Shown one piece after another: positions 7,231 to 14,848 of a stretch of 20,755 bases of DNA (position 1 is the first letter of the stretch; every line of letters begins with the position of its first letter). The stretch is taken from positions 1 to 20,755 of the forward strand of contig JAEYTV010000191.1 in NCBI GenBank assembly GCA_023433855.1, in the 5' to 3' direction. Under the pieces are notes generated by a model that saw nothing but the letters and a program-made list of their open reading frames with translations, was not told the DNA's origin and did no database searches. A program made the translations under genes and the position numbers. Source of the stretch: Pseudomonadota bacterium (GTDB lineage Bacteria; Pseudomonadota; Alphaproteobacteria; Rhizobiales; Rhizobiaceae).

Positions 7231-8012
7231 CCCTTCTTCTTCGCCGTAGCGTCAGGCGGTGTGGTCAGCCGGAATTCGTCCATCTCTTTTTCATTCAGGT
7301 AGTAGAGACGGTCGGGGGCCGTCTCGAGCGCGATGATCCACAGGCCACTTGCAATCCCCATCTCGTCCAGATGCCGTGCTACCCGCGCAGTCGTTGCCTG
7401 AGCATTGAACATGGCCTGTTCGGCCGACGGGCGCTCCTTGCCGCCGTTGAAAACCTGGTGAACGCCCACGATCGCCTCCTTTTCCGCCATGCGTCTCACC
7501 CCACCGGCAAGGACGAGCGGGCAGGAGGAGGCGCAGAGTGCCTTGGATGCCACCCTGGTATCGAGTTTCCTTTCACGGATCAGCTTCGACATGGCAATCG
7601 CGTCGTCCACGGAACCTCCCGGAGAGTTCAGTGCCACGGTCTTCACATATCCGCCGCGTGCTTCGATCTCGGCGGCGAACCTGCCAGCGGCCCCCAGGTC
7701 GATCGCTCCTTCGGCAAGCAACACCCCGCCGGGGGCGAGTTCGAACCTGATCGCCTTGCGCAGCACTTCCCTGGGGCTGCCCGGTTGGACAGGCGGCGCT
7801 GCTGGGACGCCCTCGGTCACGGCAGGAGGTAGCAGCGGCTCTCCCTCATGCATGGGATCGTAGCCCGGCAAGGCAGCATTCATGGCAGTCAGATCGCGCA
7901 TGTCCACGGCAACGAACACGACTGCCGCGGCGAGAAGACTGTAAAAAACGGCCCGCATGATCAACCCGTCGTCAAGCCGCGCCAGCCTGCCGAGGGCCTC
8001 ATCGATCTTCAT
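7227..8012 (-). CDS. Membrane-anchored periplasmic ClpP-like serine protease, COG3904 type
   Basis: Uncharacterised protein of the ClpP/crotonase fold. A single N-terminal membrane helix (about 21-37) is followed by a proline-rich linker (about 60-80) and a ClpP-like domain. That domain shows NSPGGSVDDAI (129-139) and ALCASSCPLVLAGG (158-171), with Ser162 aligning to the ClpP nucleophile. GVHQVFNGG supplies His185 in the position of the ClpP histidine. Cys160 and Cys164 flank the serine and could form a disulfide in the periplasm. The third catalytic residue is not evident. The 261-residue start at 8012 (ATG, with an AGG-containing site) overlaps the upstream membrane-protein gene by 14 bases, so the pair is co-translated. 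A GTG at 8030 is an alternative. Substrate and role are unknown. Confidence 0.8.
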   Translation of the reverse strand: MKIDEALGRLARLDDGLIMRAVFYSLLAAAVVFVAVDMRDLTAMNAALPGYDPMHEGEPLLPPAVTEGVPAAPPVQPGSPREVLRKAIRFELAPGGVLLAEGAIDLGAAGRFAAEIEARGGYVKTVALNSPGGSVDDAIAMSKLIRERKLDTRVASKALCASSCPLVLAGGVRRMAEKEAIVGVHQVFNGGKERPSAEQAMFNAQATTARVARHLDEMGIASGLWIIALETAPDRLYYLNEKEMDEFRLTTPPDATAKKKG

Positions 8013-9306
8013 GCGACCTGTCCCGTGCACGTGTCCTTGGATCCAGATTGGTTATGTTGTTGGCTTCCTGCGGATCGATCTCCGTCTGCGTTCTCGCGAG
8101 GGCATCCTCGATCTTCAGCCCCTTCTCGGCGATCGCCTGCTGCACCTCCAGGGCCCGCAGAAGTTCGGCGGCGGTGATCCGTTCGGCGAAGGGAAGCCTC
8201 TCCTCCTCCCTGCGGATAGCGCCGTGAACGACGGCCAGAATGAGGACCATCACTCCTGGCAGCAGGTCGATCGAGATGGCGCCGGCCCAGGCCGGGATGA
8301 AATCTGCGGCATAGCGGAGGACCGCTTCGGCGGAAGAGAGCGGCACGAAACGCCGCTCGGGGACCGGAGGGCGGGTGAGGATTTCGTCCGCCGCTTGGGA
8401 AAGAACCTTGGACTGGGCAGATACCGATGCACGGACGCTCTCCATCACCTGGTCCTGCCGGTTCACGAGGTCCGCGTCACCGCCGTCCGCGACCGGCGCA
8501 ATGAAACCGAGGGACAGGTCGTCGGCGGCGCGGCGGATCGATGGGGCAATCGAGGTCTGACCAAGCGAAGCGATAACACCGGTCAGCGCCACGACCTCTG
8601 ACGAGAACTGATCGGCGCGCGGCGCAATCTCTCCGGGGGCGGAAACCAGCGTGCGCATCGTCTCGAGGTGCTTCTCCCCCTTGGCGAAGAGGTCTGTCAC
8701 CTGCTCGCGCGAGGCATTGATGCCGTTTTCCAGATCCTTCATCTGCGTCGCCATCTGGGAAAGCAGTTGCACCACACTGCCCGATCCCGTCGTGCCGGTA
8801 AGTGCCCCCGTCTGGCGCTCGGAAGCGGCAAGCTGGCCGAAACGTTCGGAGGCGCGCTGGATGTCGGGCAGCAGGCTTTGGGCGGCAAGCGCGTTCTGAT
8901 GCGCCTGATCGAGGTCGGCGGTGTAGTCCTCCACGGTTTCGGCAAGATGCTGTTCGAGTGCGGCCGAGCCTGCGAGTGCCGCGGCGTTGAGCCAACTGGA
9001 CATGGCTATGATCATCGCAGCGCCGAGCGCCATGACCCCGAGCATCGCTGCCCGCCCGGTATGACTCGTGATGTGCGGGTAGAACCTCGCCATGTAGGAC
9101 CAGAAGGCATAGATGCCGACCGATACCGACGCCGAGTAGATGACGGCCGCGAAAAAGACGGCCGTTGGCGACCCGTCGAGAATGGAGCGGACGCCAAGAT
9201 ATGTATAGACGCCGGACGCGAGTGCCAGCACGGCAAGCGCAAAACGCGTCATGGTTTCGACGGCCGCTACGCCGTCGTTCAAGCGTTGGGATGCGCCGAG
9301 CGCCAT
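7999..9306 (-). CDS. Four-helix membrane protein with large helical loop, function unknown
   Basis: I do not recognise a named family. The 435-residue protein has hydrophobic segments at about 20-42, 47-70 and 86-112. A long region rich in alanine, glutamine and charged residues follows (about 113-330), predicted by eye to be mostly helical and probably coiled-coil in places. A fourth membrane segment lies at about 336-364, then a charged C-terminal tail of 70 residues. The architecture resembles a sensor or scaffold more than a transporter. The ATG at 9306 has GGGAG about nine bases upstream. It overlaps the ClpP-like gene by 14 bases, which suggests the two proteins work together at the inner membrane. 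It lies 104 bases after ubiB on the same strand and may be partly read from the ubi operon. Confidence 0.75.
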   Translation of the reverse strand: MALGASQRLNDGVAAVETMTRFALAVLALASGVYTYLGVRSILDGSPTAVFFAAVIYSASVSVGIYAFWSYMARFYPHITSHTGRAAMLGVMALGAAMIIAMSSWLNAAALAGSAALEQHLAETVEDYTADLDQAHQNALAAQSLLPDIQRASERFGQLAASERQTGALTGTTGSGSVVQLLSQMATQMKDLENGINASREQVTDLFAKGEKHLETMRTLVSAPGEIAPRADQFSSEVVALTGVIASLGQTSIAPSIRRAADDLSLGFIAPVADGGDADLVNRQDQVMESVRASVSAQSKVLSQAADEILTRPPVPERRFVPLSSAEAVLRYAADFIPAWAGAISIDLLPGVMVLILAVVHGAIRREEERLPFAERITAAELLRALEVQQAIAEKGLKIEDALARTQTEIDPQEANNITNLDPRTRARDRSHEDR

Positions 9307-9410
9307 GGCAGGTCTCCCGGAGAGGAATGTATTCCTTAAAAGAGTCTGAAGAAGCGGGCGGAATAATGGCCGGACGTGGCGTGCCGCCGTCGACTGCTGC
9401 GTCGGCGGGA

Positions 9411-10970
9411 TCAGATCGTCAGGGCGATGTAGATGGCGCAGAACGCGATGATCCAGAGAGCTATTCGGCCGGAGCGGCTGTGACGGGCTTCGGCCTTTCC
9501 GATGGCCTCGGCCGTCTCCGGGTCGAAGCGGACGCCATGCTCGCTCATATGGACTAGTTCGTCGTGGAACCTCTCTGTCTTGGCAGCGATTTCAGGAACT
9601 GCCTCTGCCAGCTTGACTGCGGCCTTCAGCCCGTCCTTCAGGTCCGACATGACCCGTTTCGGCCCAAGATTCGCGCGGATCCAGTCGCCGACCACGGGTT
9701 CGGCGGCTCGCCACATGTTGAAACGGGGATCCAGCATGCGGGACACGCCTTCCACCACCACCATGGTTTTCTGCAGCAGGATGAGTTCCGGCCGCGTCTG
9801 CATGTCGAAGAGATCGGTGACTTCGAAGAGCAGGGCCAGGAGCCTCGCCATGGAGATGGTTTCCGCCGGCTGGCCATGGATCGGCTCGCCGATCGCACGG
9901 ATTGCCTGTGCAAAGCTTGCGACGTCATGATGGGCAGGTACGTAGCCCGCCTCGAAATGCACTTCGGCGACCCGCAGGTAGTCGCGCGTGATGAAACCAT
10001 AGAGGATTTCGGCAAGGAAGCGTCGCTCCTTTTTGCCGAGCCGGCCGACGATACCCATGTCAACGGCCACGATCATTCCGGTCTGGTCGACGAACAGGTT
10101 GCCTGGATGCATGTCCGCGTGGAAAAAGCCGTCGCGCAGGGTATGGCGCAGGAACGACTGGATCAGGACTTCGGCCAGCTTCTCGAGATCGTGGCCCGCA
10201 GCGCGTAGTTCCGCGACATTCGACATCTTGATGCCGTCGATCCATTCCATGGTGATGACGTCGCGGCCGGTGCGCTCCCAGTCCACCACCGGCACCCGGA
10301 AGCCGGGATCGTCCTTGATGTTCTCCGCGATCTCCGAAAGCGCCGCAGCCTCCAGTCGCAGATCCATCTCCACCTTGGTTGTCTGCTCCAGAGTGCGCGT
10401 CACCTCTACCGGTCTCAGACGGCGGCTCGAGGGAACGAAACGCTCCTGCATCCGCGACAGAAGGTACATGCCCTCAATGTCATCGGCAAAGCGCTGCCGC
10501 ACGCCAGGCCGCACGACTTTTACGGCAACCTTCCTGTCCCCGACCATGCATGGATGTACCTGCGCGATCGAAGCGGCGGCGATGGGCGAGCCGAAGGAGG
10601 AGTAGAGATCGTCGATCGACCGGCCGAGCGATCCTTCGACGGCAGCAATGGCGGTGTCGGTGGGAAAGAACGCCATCCGGTCCTGCAGCATCGCCAGATC
10701 GACCGCCCAGTCGACCCCGACAACGTCGGGACGTGTCGCCAGGAACTGGCCGATTTTCACGTAGGAGGGGCCAAGCCGGTCCACTGCGCGGGTCAGCCGT
10801 TCGCTGCGGGCCTGCTTCAGGGAACGTTTGCGGGCAAGCGGTTTCACAAGCGCCTTGATCAGTCCTACTGACGGGGGCAGGCCCTGGTCCGGCAGGGCCG
10901 ACACCACGCCTTCGCGAACAAGCACCCATCCGACCCGCGCAAGCCTGAAATACGCTCCGATCGTACTCAT
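9411..10970 (-). CDS. ubiB: UbiB/ADCK-family atypical kinase for ubiquinone biosynthesis
   Basis: Membrane-associated atypical protein-kinase-like ATPase needed for efficient ubiquinone production, thought to help extract or present lipid precursors. The 519-residue protein carries the family-specific KxGQ motif (VKIGQFLATRPD, Lys72-Gln75) and the alanine-rich loop AAAS (131-134) that replaces the kinase glycine loop. It also has AVKVVRPG with the invariant lysine, the EMDLRLEA segment, the catalytic HADMHPGNL and the metal-binding VDMG. The C-terminus ends in a hydrophobic helix (about 503-519) that would anchor it in the inner membrane; E. coli UbiB has two such helices. The ATG at 10970 lies four bases after the ubiE stop, so ubiE-ubiB form an operon. 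Confidence 0.96.
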   Translation of the reverse strand: MSTIGAYFRLARVGWVLVREGVVSALPDQGLPPSVGLIKALVKPLARKRSLKQARSERLTRAVDRLGPSYVKIGQFLATRPDVVGVDWAVDLAMLQDRMAFFPTDTAIAAVEGSLGRSIDDLYSSFGSPIAAASIAQVHPCMVGDRKVAVKVVRPGVRQRFADDIEGMYLLSRMQERFVPSSRRLRPVEVTRTLEQTTKVEMDLRLEAAALSEIAENIKDDPGFRVPVVDWERTGRDVITMEWIDGIKMSNVAELRAAGHDLEKLAEVLIQSFLRHTLRDGFFHADMHPGNLFVDQTGMIVAVDMGIVGRLGKKERRFLAEILYGFITRDYLRVAEVHFEAGYVPAHHDVASFAQAIRAIGEPIHGQPAETISMARLLALLFEVTDLFDMQTRPELILLQKTMVVVEGVSRMLDPRFNMWRAAEPVVGDWIRANLGPKRVMSDLKDGLKAAVKLAEAVPEIAAKTERFHDELVHMSEHGVRFDPETAEAIGKAEARHSRSGRIALWIIAFCAIYIALTI

Positions 10971-10974
10971 CCGC

Positions 10975-11751
10975 TCACAGTTTCCAGCCGGAATGGAGAG
11001 CCGCGATACCCGCCGTGTAGCTCGTATAGGTGACGCGCGAAAAACCCGCGTTGCGGATCATCGTTGCAAAATTCTCCTGATTGGGGAACTTGCGGATCGA
11101 CTCGACCAGGTATTGGTATGGTTCTGCGTCCCCGGTGATCATCTTGCCAAATCTCGGAATGGCCCTGAACGACCATTCGTCGTAAAGACGCTCGATCAGC
11201 GGCACTTCGACCTCTGAAAACTCCAGGACCAGCAGGCGCCCGCCGTGGTTCAGCACGCGATAAGCCTCCTGGAGGGCCACATCGATGCGGGGGACGTTGC
11301 GGATACCGAATGCGATCGTATAGGCGTCGAAAGAGTTTGCCTCGAAAGGAAGAGCCTCTGCATTCGCTTCCACGAAATCGAGGTTCCCGGACAGGTTCTG
11401 CCGGGCCGCCCGTTCAGCGCCGACGGCCAGCATCGAGCCGTTGATGTCGAGTACCGTCACATGCGCCTTGCCCCCGGAGGCCTTGACGATACGGAAGGCA
11501 ATGTCACCGGTTCCCCCTGCAACATCGAGCGTTCTATACCCCGGATCCTTCCGCGGATTGAGGGCGGCGACCATGGCATCCTTCCAGACACGGTGCATGC
11601 CGCCGGACATGACGTCGTTCATGATGTCGTAGCGCTTCGCCACCTTGTGGAAGACATCGTTGACGAGGCCCTGCTTTTCCCCCTCCGCCACACGACGGAA
11701 GCCATAGGAGATCTCCATTCCCCCATCGGCACTGGTGCGGGCTTCTGTCAT
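10975..11751 (-). CDS. ubiE: Ubiquinone/menaquinone C-methyltransferase
   Basis: S-adenosylmethionine-dependent methyltransferase that adds the C-2 methyl group of the benzoquinone ring in ubiquinone synthesis. The 258-residue protein has the UbiE N-terminal signature around [19 protein letters not shown] and the SAM-binding [13 protein letters not shown]. The C-terminal family signature is [17 protein letters not shown], with the ending [11 protein letters not shown]. The ATG at 11751 is chosen because AAGGAG lies seven bases upstream; the frame runs further to 11841, but the extra residues are not family-like. It is divergent from mutM with 146 bases between starts and is the first gene of the ubiE-ubiB unit. 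Since no menaquinone genes are in view, the ubiquinone role is the likely one. Confidence 0.97.
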   Translation of the reverse strand: MTEARTSADGGMEISYGFRRVAEGEKQGLVNDVFHKVAKRYDIMNDVMSGGMHRVWKDAMVAALNPRKDPGYRTLDVAGGTGDIAFRIVKASGGKAHVTVLDINGSMLAVGAERAARQNLSGNLDFVEANAEALPFEANSFDAYTIAFGIRNVPRIDVALQEAYRVLNHGGRLLVLEFSEVEVPLIERLYDEWSFRAIPRFGKMITGDAEPYQYLVESIRKFPNQENFATMIRNAGFSRVTYTSYTAGIAALHSGWKL

Positions 11752-11850
11752 GGTCGAACTCCTTGCTCCGTAGGGCGACCGTAGCGAAATCGTCCGCGCC
11801 TCGCTATCTGTGGCCCACCCACTATAGAAGAATGCTTGCATCCGGTCCGG

Positions 11851-11860
11851 GTCTATAGAC
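11851..11860. promoter_or_regulatory. Short palindrome in the ubiE/mutM divergent region
   Basis: GTCTATAGAC is a perfect 10-bp palindrome 38 bases before the mutM start. A second TATAG element lies at 11822-11827. Such AT-rich cores in a GC-rich gap are where the divergent -10 elements are expected. I cannot pair either with a good -35. Confidence 0.25.
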
Positions 11861-11897
11861 TACGAATGCGGCCGGCGAAACAGGAAGTTAGATAACC

Positions 11898-12776
11898 ATG
11901 CCCGAATTGCCAGAGGTGGAAACCGTCCGCCGAGGCCTCGCCCCTGCGATGGAGGGAGCCGTCATCGTGCGGCTCGAGCTCAATCGCGCCGATCTGCGCT
12001 TTCCCTTCCCGCCAGGGTTCGCCGATGCCGTTCGAGATCGTTCCATCATCTCGCTCGGTCGGCGCGCCAAATATCTGCTGATCGATCTGGAGGACGATCT
12101 CACGATCATAAGCCATCTCGGGATGTCCGGTTCCTTCCGGATCGAGAACGAGGCGCTTGGTGCGTTTCACTATTCCCGTTCCAAGGACGTCCGGCACGAC
12201 CACGTCATCTTCCATCTGCGGCATTCGGACGCGTTGCTGAAGGTCATCTACAATGACCCCCGACGCTTTGGCTTCATGCAGCTCTCGAAGAGAAGCGAGC
12301 TCGATCTCTATCCCGCTTTCGCCGAGCTTGGTCCCGAACCGACCGGCAACGCTCTCGATGCCGACTACCTGGCACAGCGGTTTGCGGGAAAGAGCCAGCC
12401 CCTGAAGGGAGCGCTTCTCGACCAGTCGGTGATCGCCGGGCTCGGCAACATATATGTTTGCGAGGCGCTCTGGCGGGCGCATCTGTCACCTATGCGCCCC
12501 GCCACGAGCCTTGTCGGCAAGACAGGCAAGCCGAAGAAGGAACTGGCGCTGCTCACCCAGAGCATCCGGGAGGTCATCGCCGACGCCATTGACGCAGGTG
12601 GATCTTCGCTGAGAGACCACATCCAGACCGATGGCACGCTTGGCTACTTCCAGCATTCCTTTTCGGTCTACGACCGCGAAGGCGGGGCTTGCCGCACGCC
12701 GGGCTGTAAAGGTACCGTCGCGCGCATCACACAGGCCGGTCGTTCGACCTTCCATTGCCCGGTTTGTCAGAAGTAG
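11898..12776 (+). CDS. mutM: Formamidopyrimidine-DNA glycosylase
   Basis: Base-excision repair enzyme that removes 8-oxoguanine and formamidopyrimidines and cleaves the abasic strand (beta,delta-elimination). The catalytic N-terminus [10 protein letters not shown] supplies Pro1 (after Met loss) and Glu2. [10 protein letters not shown] carries the conserved lysine (58 with Met counted). The H2TH region around [20 protein letters not shown] is present. The C-terminal zinc finger has four cysteines (265, 270, 287, 290) in the usual CX4C...CX2C arrangement, with the phosphate-pinching arginine in QAGRSTFHC. The 292-residue length matches alphaproteobacterial Fpg. An AGGAAG site lies about ten bases upstream of the ATG. 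The enoyl-CoA hydratase gene follows after 15 bases on the same strand. Confidence 0.98.
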   Translation: MPELPEVETVRRGLAPAMEGAVIVRLELNRADLRFPFPPGFADAVRDRSIISLGRRAKYLLIDLEDDLTIISHLGMSGSFRIENEALGAFHYSRSKDVRHDHVIFHLRHSDALLKVIYNDPRRFGFMQLSKRSELDLYPAFAELGPEPTGNALDADYLAQRFAGKSQPLKGALLDQSVIAGLGNIYVCEALWRAHLSPMRPATSLVGKTGKPKKELALLTQSIREVIADAIDAGGSSLRDHIQTDGTLGYFQHSFSVYDREGGACRTPGCKGTVARITQAGRSTFHCPVCQK

Positions 12777-12791
12777 GAGAGGACGGAACGA

Positions 12792-13565
12792 ATGAACTAC
12801 GAAACCCTCTTGACGGAAACCCGAGGTCCGGTGGCGCTCGTGACGCTCAACCGCCCGAAGGCACTGAATGCCCTCAACTCCACCGTGATGACCGAACTCA
12901 CGGATGTCCTTTCGGCCTTCGACAAGGACGATAGTCTCGGAGCTATGGTGTTGACCGGCTCGGAAAAGGCCTTTGCCGCCGGTGCCGACATCAAGGAGAT
13001 GCAGGCGATTGATTTCGTTGATGCCTATCTCAGTGACTTCATCTCCGGCTGGGACGCTGTGGCTTCGACCCGCAAGCCGATCATCGCGGCCGTATCCGGC
13101 TTTGCACTGGGCGGTGGATGCGAACTCGCGATGATGTGCGACTTCATCATCGCCTCGGAGACGGCAAAGTTCGGCCAGCCGGAAATCACTCTCGGCGTCA
13201 TGCCGGGCATGGGCGGCTCGCAACGGCTCACGCGCGCCGTGGGCAAGGCCAAAGCTATGGACCTGGTGCTCACGGGCCGGATGATGGACGCCGTCGAGGC
13301 AGAGCGCGCCGGACTGGTGGCGCGGATCGTTTCCGCCGACCGCCTCGTCGAAGAGGCCGTCGAGGCAGCGGCAAGAATCGCGACCTTCTCACGCGCGGCG
13401 GTGCTCATGTCAAAGGAGGCTGTCAATCGGTCCTTTGAGGCGACTTTGAACGAGGGGCTGCGCTTCGAGCGTCGACTGTTCCATTCGCTATTCGCCACGG
13501 CGGACCAGAAGGAGGGCATGGCTGCTTTCGTGGAAAAACGCTCTCCCCGGTTTCAAAACCGGTGA
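12792..13565 (+). CDS. Enoyl-CoA hydratase (crotonase family)
   Basis: Hydrates trans-2-enoyl-CoA to 3-hydroxyacyl-CoA in fatty-acid or amino-acid degradation, in the cytosol as a trimer or hexamer. The 257-residue protein shows the CoA/oxyanion elements AAGADIKEM (62-70) and [16 protein letters not shown] (102-117). Both catalytic glutamates of true hydratases are present: Glu111 in GGCELA and Glu131 in [15 protein letters not shown]. Substrate length cannot be read from the sequence; echA, fadB1 and paaF are all names used for relatives. It lies 15 bases after mutM with a GGAG/AGGA site, so it is likely co-transcribed with mutM, a linkage that I recall as common in rhizobia. The end of the gene carries a 7-base inverted repeat (13547-13553/13556-13562) without a T tract. 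Confidence 0.94.
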   Translation: MNYETLLTETRGPVALVTLNRPKALNALNSTVMTELTDVLSAFDKDDSLGAMVLTGSEKAFAAGADIKEMQAIDFVDAYLSDFISGWDAVASTRKPIIAAVSGFALGGGCELAMMCDFIIASETAKFGQPEITLGVMPGMGGSQRLTRAVGKAKAMDLVLTGRMMDAVEAERAGLVARIVSADRLVEEAVEAAARIATFSRAAVLMSKEAVNRSFEATLNEGLRFERRLFHSLFATADQKEGMAAFVEKRSPRFQNR

Positions 13566-13591
13566 CCGGGCGCTGTTGATCAAAATGCGCG

Positions 13592-13620
13592 TTGACTGGA
13601 GCGGGTATTCCGGTTATATG
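13592..13620 (+). promoter_or_regulatory. Probable sigma-70 promoter of rpsT
   Basis: TTGACT (13592-13597), a 17-base spacer and TATATG (13615-13620) make the best housekeeping promoter match in the window. Transcription would start near 13627, giving rpsT a leader of about 118 bases, long enough for translational control as seen for S20 in other bacteria. Confidence 0.6.
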
Positions 13621-13744
13621 CCCGCCCACAGTTGGGAAAGCCCGATCGCGGCTTCCTCTATTGCTCCCGAAATGCTGGATCGAGGGTCGCAGGACCGGCG
13701 CGGCACTGGTGGAGTTTTGGTTAGAATTCGTAGAGAGGCATGAA

Positions 13745-14011
13745 ATGGCCAATACAACTTCGGCGAAAAAGGCGACCCGCAAGATCGCGCGCCGTACTGC
13801 AGTCAACAAGTCTCGCCGCTCGCGCGTTCGCGGTTTCATCCGCAAGGTCGAAGAGGCGATCGCGTCTGGCGATCTCTCCATCGCCGCGGAAGCGCTCAAG
13901 GCGGCACAGCCCGAGATTCAGCGTGCTGCTTCGAAGGGCGTCATGCACCGCAATACGGCATCCCGCAAGGTGTCCCGTCTTGCTGCTCGCGTGAAGGCTC
14001 TTTCGGCCTAA
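13745..14011 (+). CDS. rpsT: 30S ribosomal protein S20
   Basis: Small-subunit primary binding protein for 16S rRNA. The 88-residue, lysine/arginine-rich protein starts [17 protein letters not shown]. It contains the [15 protein letters not shown] and [16 protein letters not shown] segments characteristic of S20, and the length is exactly what is expected. The ATG at 13745 is preceded by a GAGAGG site; the open frame reaches back to 13592 but through the promoter. It is monocistronic, with its own promoter (13592-13620) and a terminator directly downstream (14038-14064). Location just upstream of dnaA is standard for rhizobia. Confidence 0.98.
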   Translation: MANTTSAKKATRKIARRTAVNKSRRSRVRGFIRKVEEAIASGDLSIAAEALKAAQPEIQRAASKGVMHRNTASRKVSRLAARVKALSA

Positions 14012-14037
14012 TCAGCTTTTTTAGTCCTTCTTCCTTG

Positions 14038-14064
14038 AAGCCTGGTTTAACGACCGGGCTTTTT
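14038..14064 (+). terminator. Intrinsic terminator of rpsT
   Basis: AAGCCTGGT and ACCGGGCTT (14038-14046 and 14053-14061) form a 9-base stem with one G-T wobble around a 6-base loop, followed by a T tract. It begins 26 bases after the rpsT stop codon. Confidence 0.85.
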
Positions 14065-14086
14065 GTGATTCACTCGCCGCCCTGGT

Positions 14087-14114
14087 TTGTTAACCGGCTC
14101 ATTAACCATATTGT
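14087..14114 (+). promoter_or_regulatory. Possible promoter with CtrA-like doubled TTAACC
   Basis: TTGTTA (14087-14092), 16 bases and TATTGT (14109-14114) resemble a weak promoter. Overlapping it, TTAACC at 14090-14095 is repeated at 14102-14107 and continues as TTAACCAT, the half-site of the cell-cycle regulator CtrA. The spacing between the two TTAA cores is eight bases, one more than the classical CtrA site, so binding is uncertain. Confidence 0.3.
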
Positions 14115-14212
14115 ATCAGGCGTGTGACAGAAAAAGACATTTGTTTTCAGAGTGTTACGGGAGGAGCATCAGTCCTTCGCTCCCGGTCGGCAGCTGCGAA
14201 GTCCCGCTTTTG

Positions 14213-14339
14213 GAGTCAAGAAGTTTTTTATTTTTTCTGTGAATCTCGGGTGCCTTCATGTGTCAAATGTGAATCCCATTGATTCAACAGCGATTCTCGA
14301 TAGGCCCCCATGTGGCATTCAAATCACGCGTCGAGAGTC
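14213..14339. promoter_or_regulatory. Cluster of six GANTC methylation sites upstream of dnaA
   Basis: GANTC, the target of the cell-cycle methyltransferase CcrM, occurs at 14213, 14241, 14271, 14281, 14292 and 14335, with a seventh at 14067. Two of them sit in identical TGTGAATC octamers exactly 30 bases apart (14238 and 14268). Chance would give fewer than one in this length at the local base composition. The likely role is to tie dnaA expression to the methylation state after replication. Confidence 0.6.
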
Positions 14340-14535
14340 AACGCCTGCGCCTTAATTTTGGGTAAAATTCGCCATTGATCTTGGCATTTGATCCTGCCTA
14401 AATGCGTTCCAGCAAGGGGCGCGGGGATTACTTCAAAGGGCTGCCAGCGACTGTCTGACAAAGATGGTGCGGAGACTTTTTTGTCCCTTGCTACGGGATG
14501 GAACTTCCCGTTTCTCAAGTAACCGCTGGTTGTGC

Positions 14536-14559
14536 TCCGGAAAGTTTGGCGTTTCCGGA
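14536..14559. other. Hairpin in the dnaA upstream region
   Basis: TCCGGAAA and TTTCCGGA (14536-14543 and 14552-14559) are perfect 8-base arms with an 8-base loop. A smaller stem (ACGGGA 14493-14498 with TCCCGT 14506-14511) lies just before it. No T tract follows either. They may structure the dnaA leader RNA. Confidence 0.4.
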
Positions 14560-14848
14560 TACGGCTGGTCTTTGTCAACCGTGCCCGGCGTGGCAGCCGG
14601 TCAAGGAGGTAGAGGAATTGTTCCCAAGGACCCGTGATGAGGGTGGGTCGTTGGGTTCTGCGGACGACGGCAGGGTGCACCTGATAACGAGGTTGGGTGC
14701 AAAGGACGTTCGTTCGGCGGGATACGAATGGAGTTAGGGGATGGCGAGCGCGGTTCTCAATGAGTGGGAACGGTTGTTTGCCTTAACGAGGTTTGTCCTG
14801 GCGGCGTAACGAGGATCGCCGGGCTAGATGATTGGAAGGCGGCGAATA

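Larger units (their letters stand above)
14065..14848. other. Long non-coding region upstream of dnaA
   Basis: About 780 bases without a convincing gene, visibly richer in A and T than the flanking genes. It contains, in order, a doubled TTAACC element (14090-14109), a hairpin (14158-14185), a T-rich stretch (14224-14238) and a cluster of GANTC sites (14213-14339). After these come a weak promoter-like pair at 14375-14404 and two further hairpins (14493-14511, 14536-14559). Open frames on both strands here have no recognisable protein features. It is probably the dnaA control region plus a long leader, and a small RNA is possible. I found no clear DnaA boxes. Confidence 0.6.

Noticed and set aside
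14324..14680. Open frame of 118 codons on the minus strand upstream of dnaA
   Set aside because: No domain, no good ribosome binding site and an unremarkable basic composition. It fits a chance open frame in the non-coding region.
14065..14848. Chromosomal replication origin next to dnaA
   Set aside because: No sequence close to TTATCCACA was found on either strand. The two TGTGAATC octamers match it at only six of nine positions. As I recall, the rhizobial origin maps near hemE, not dnaA.
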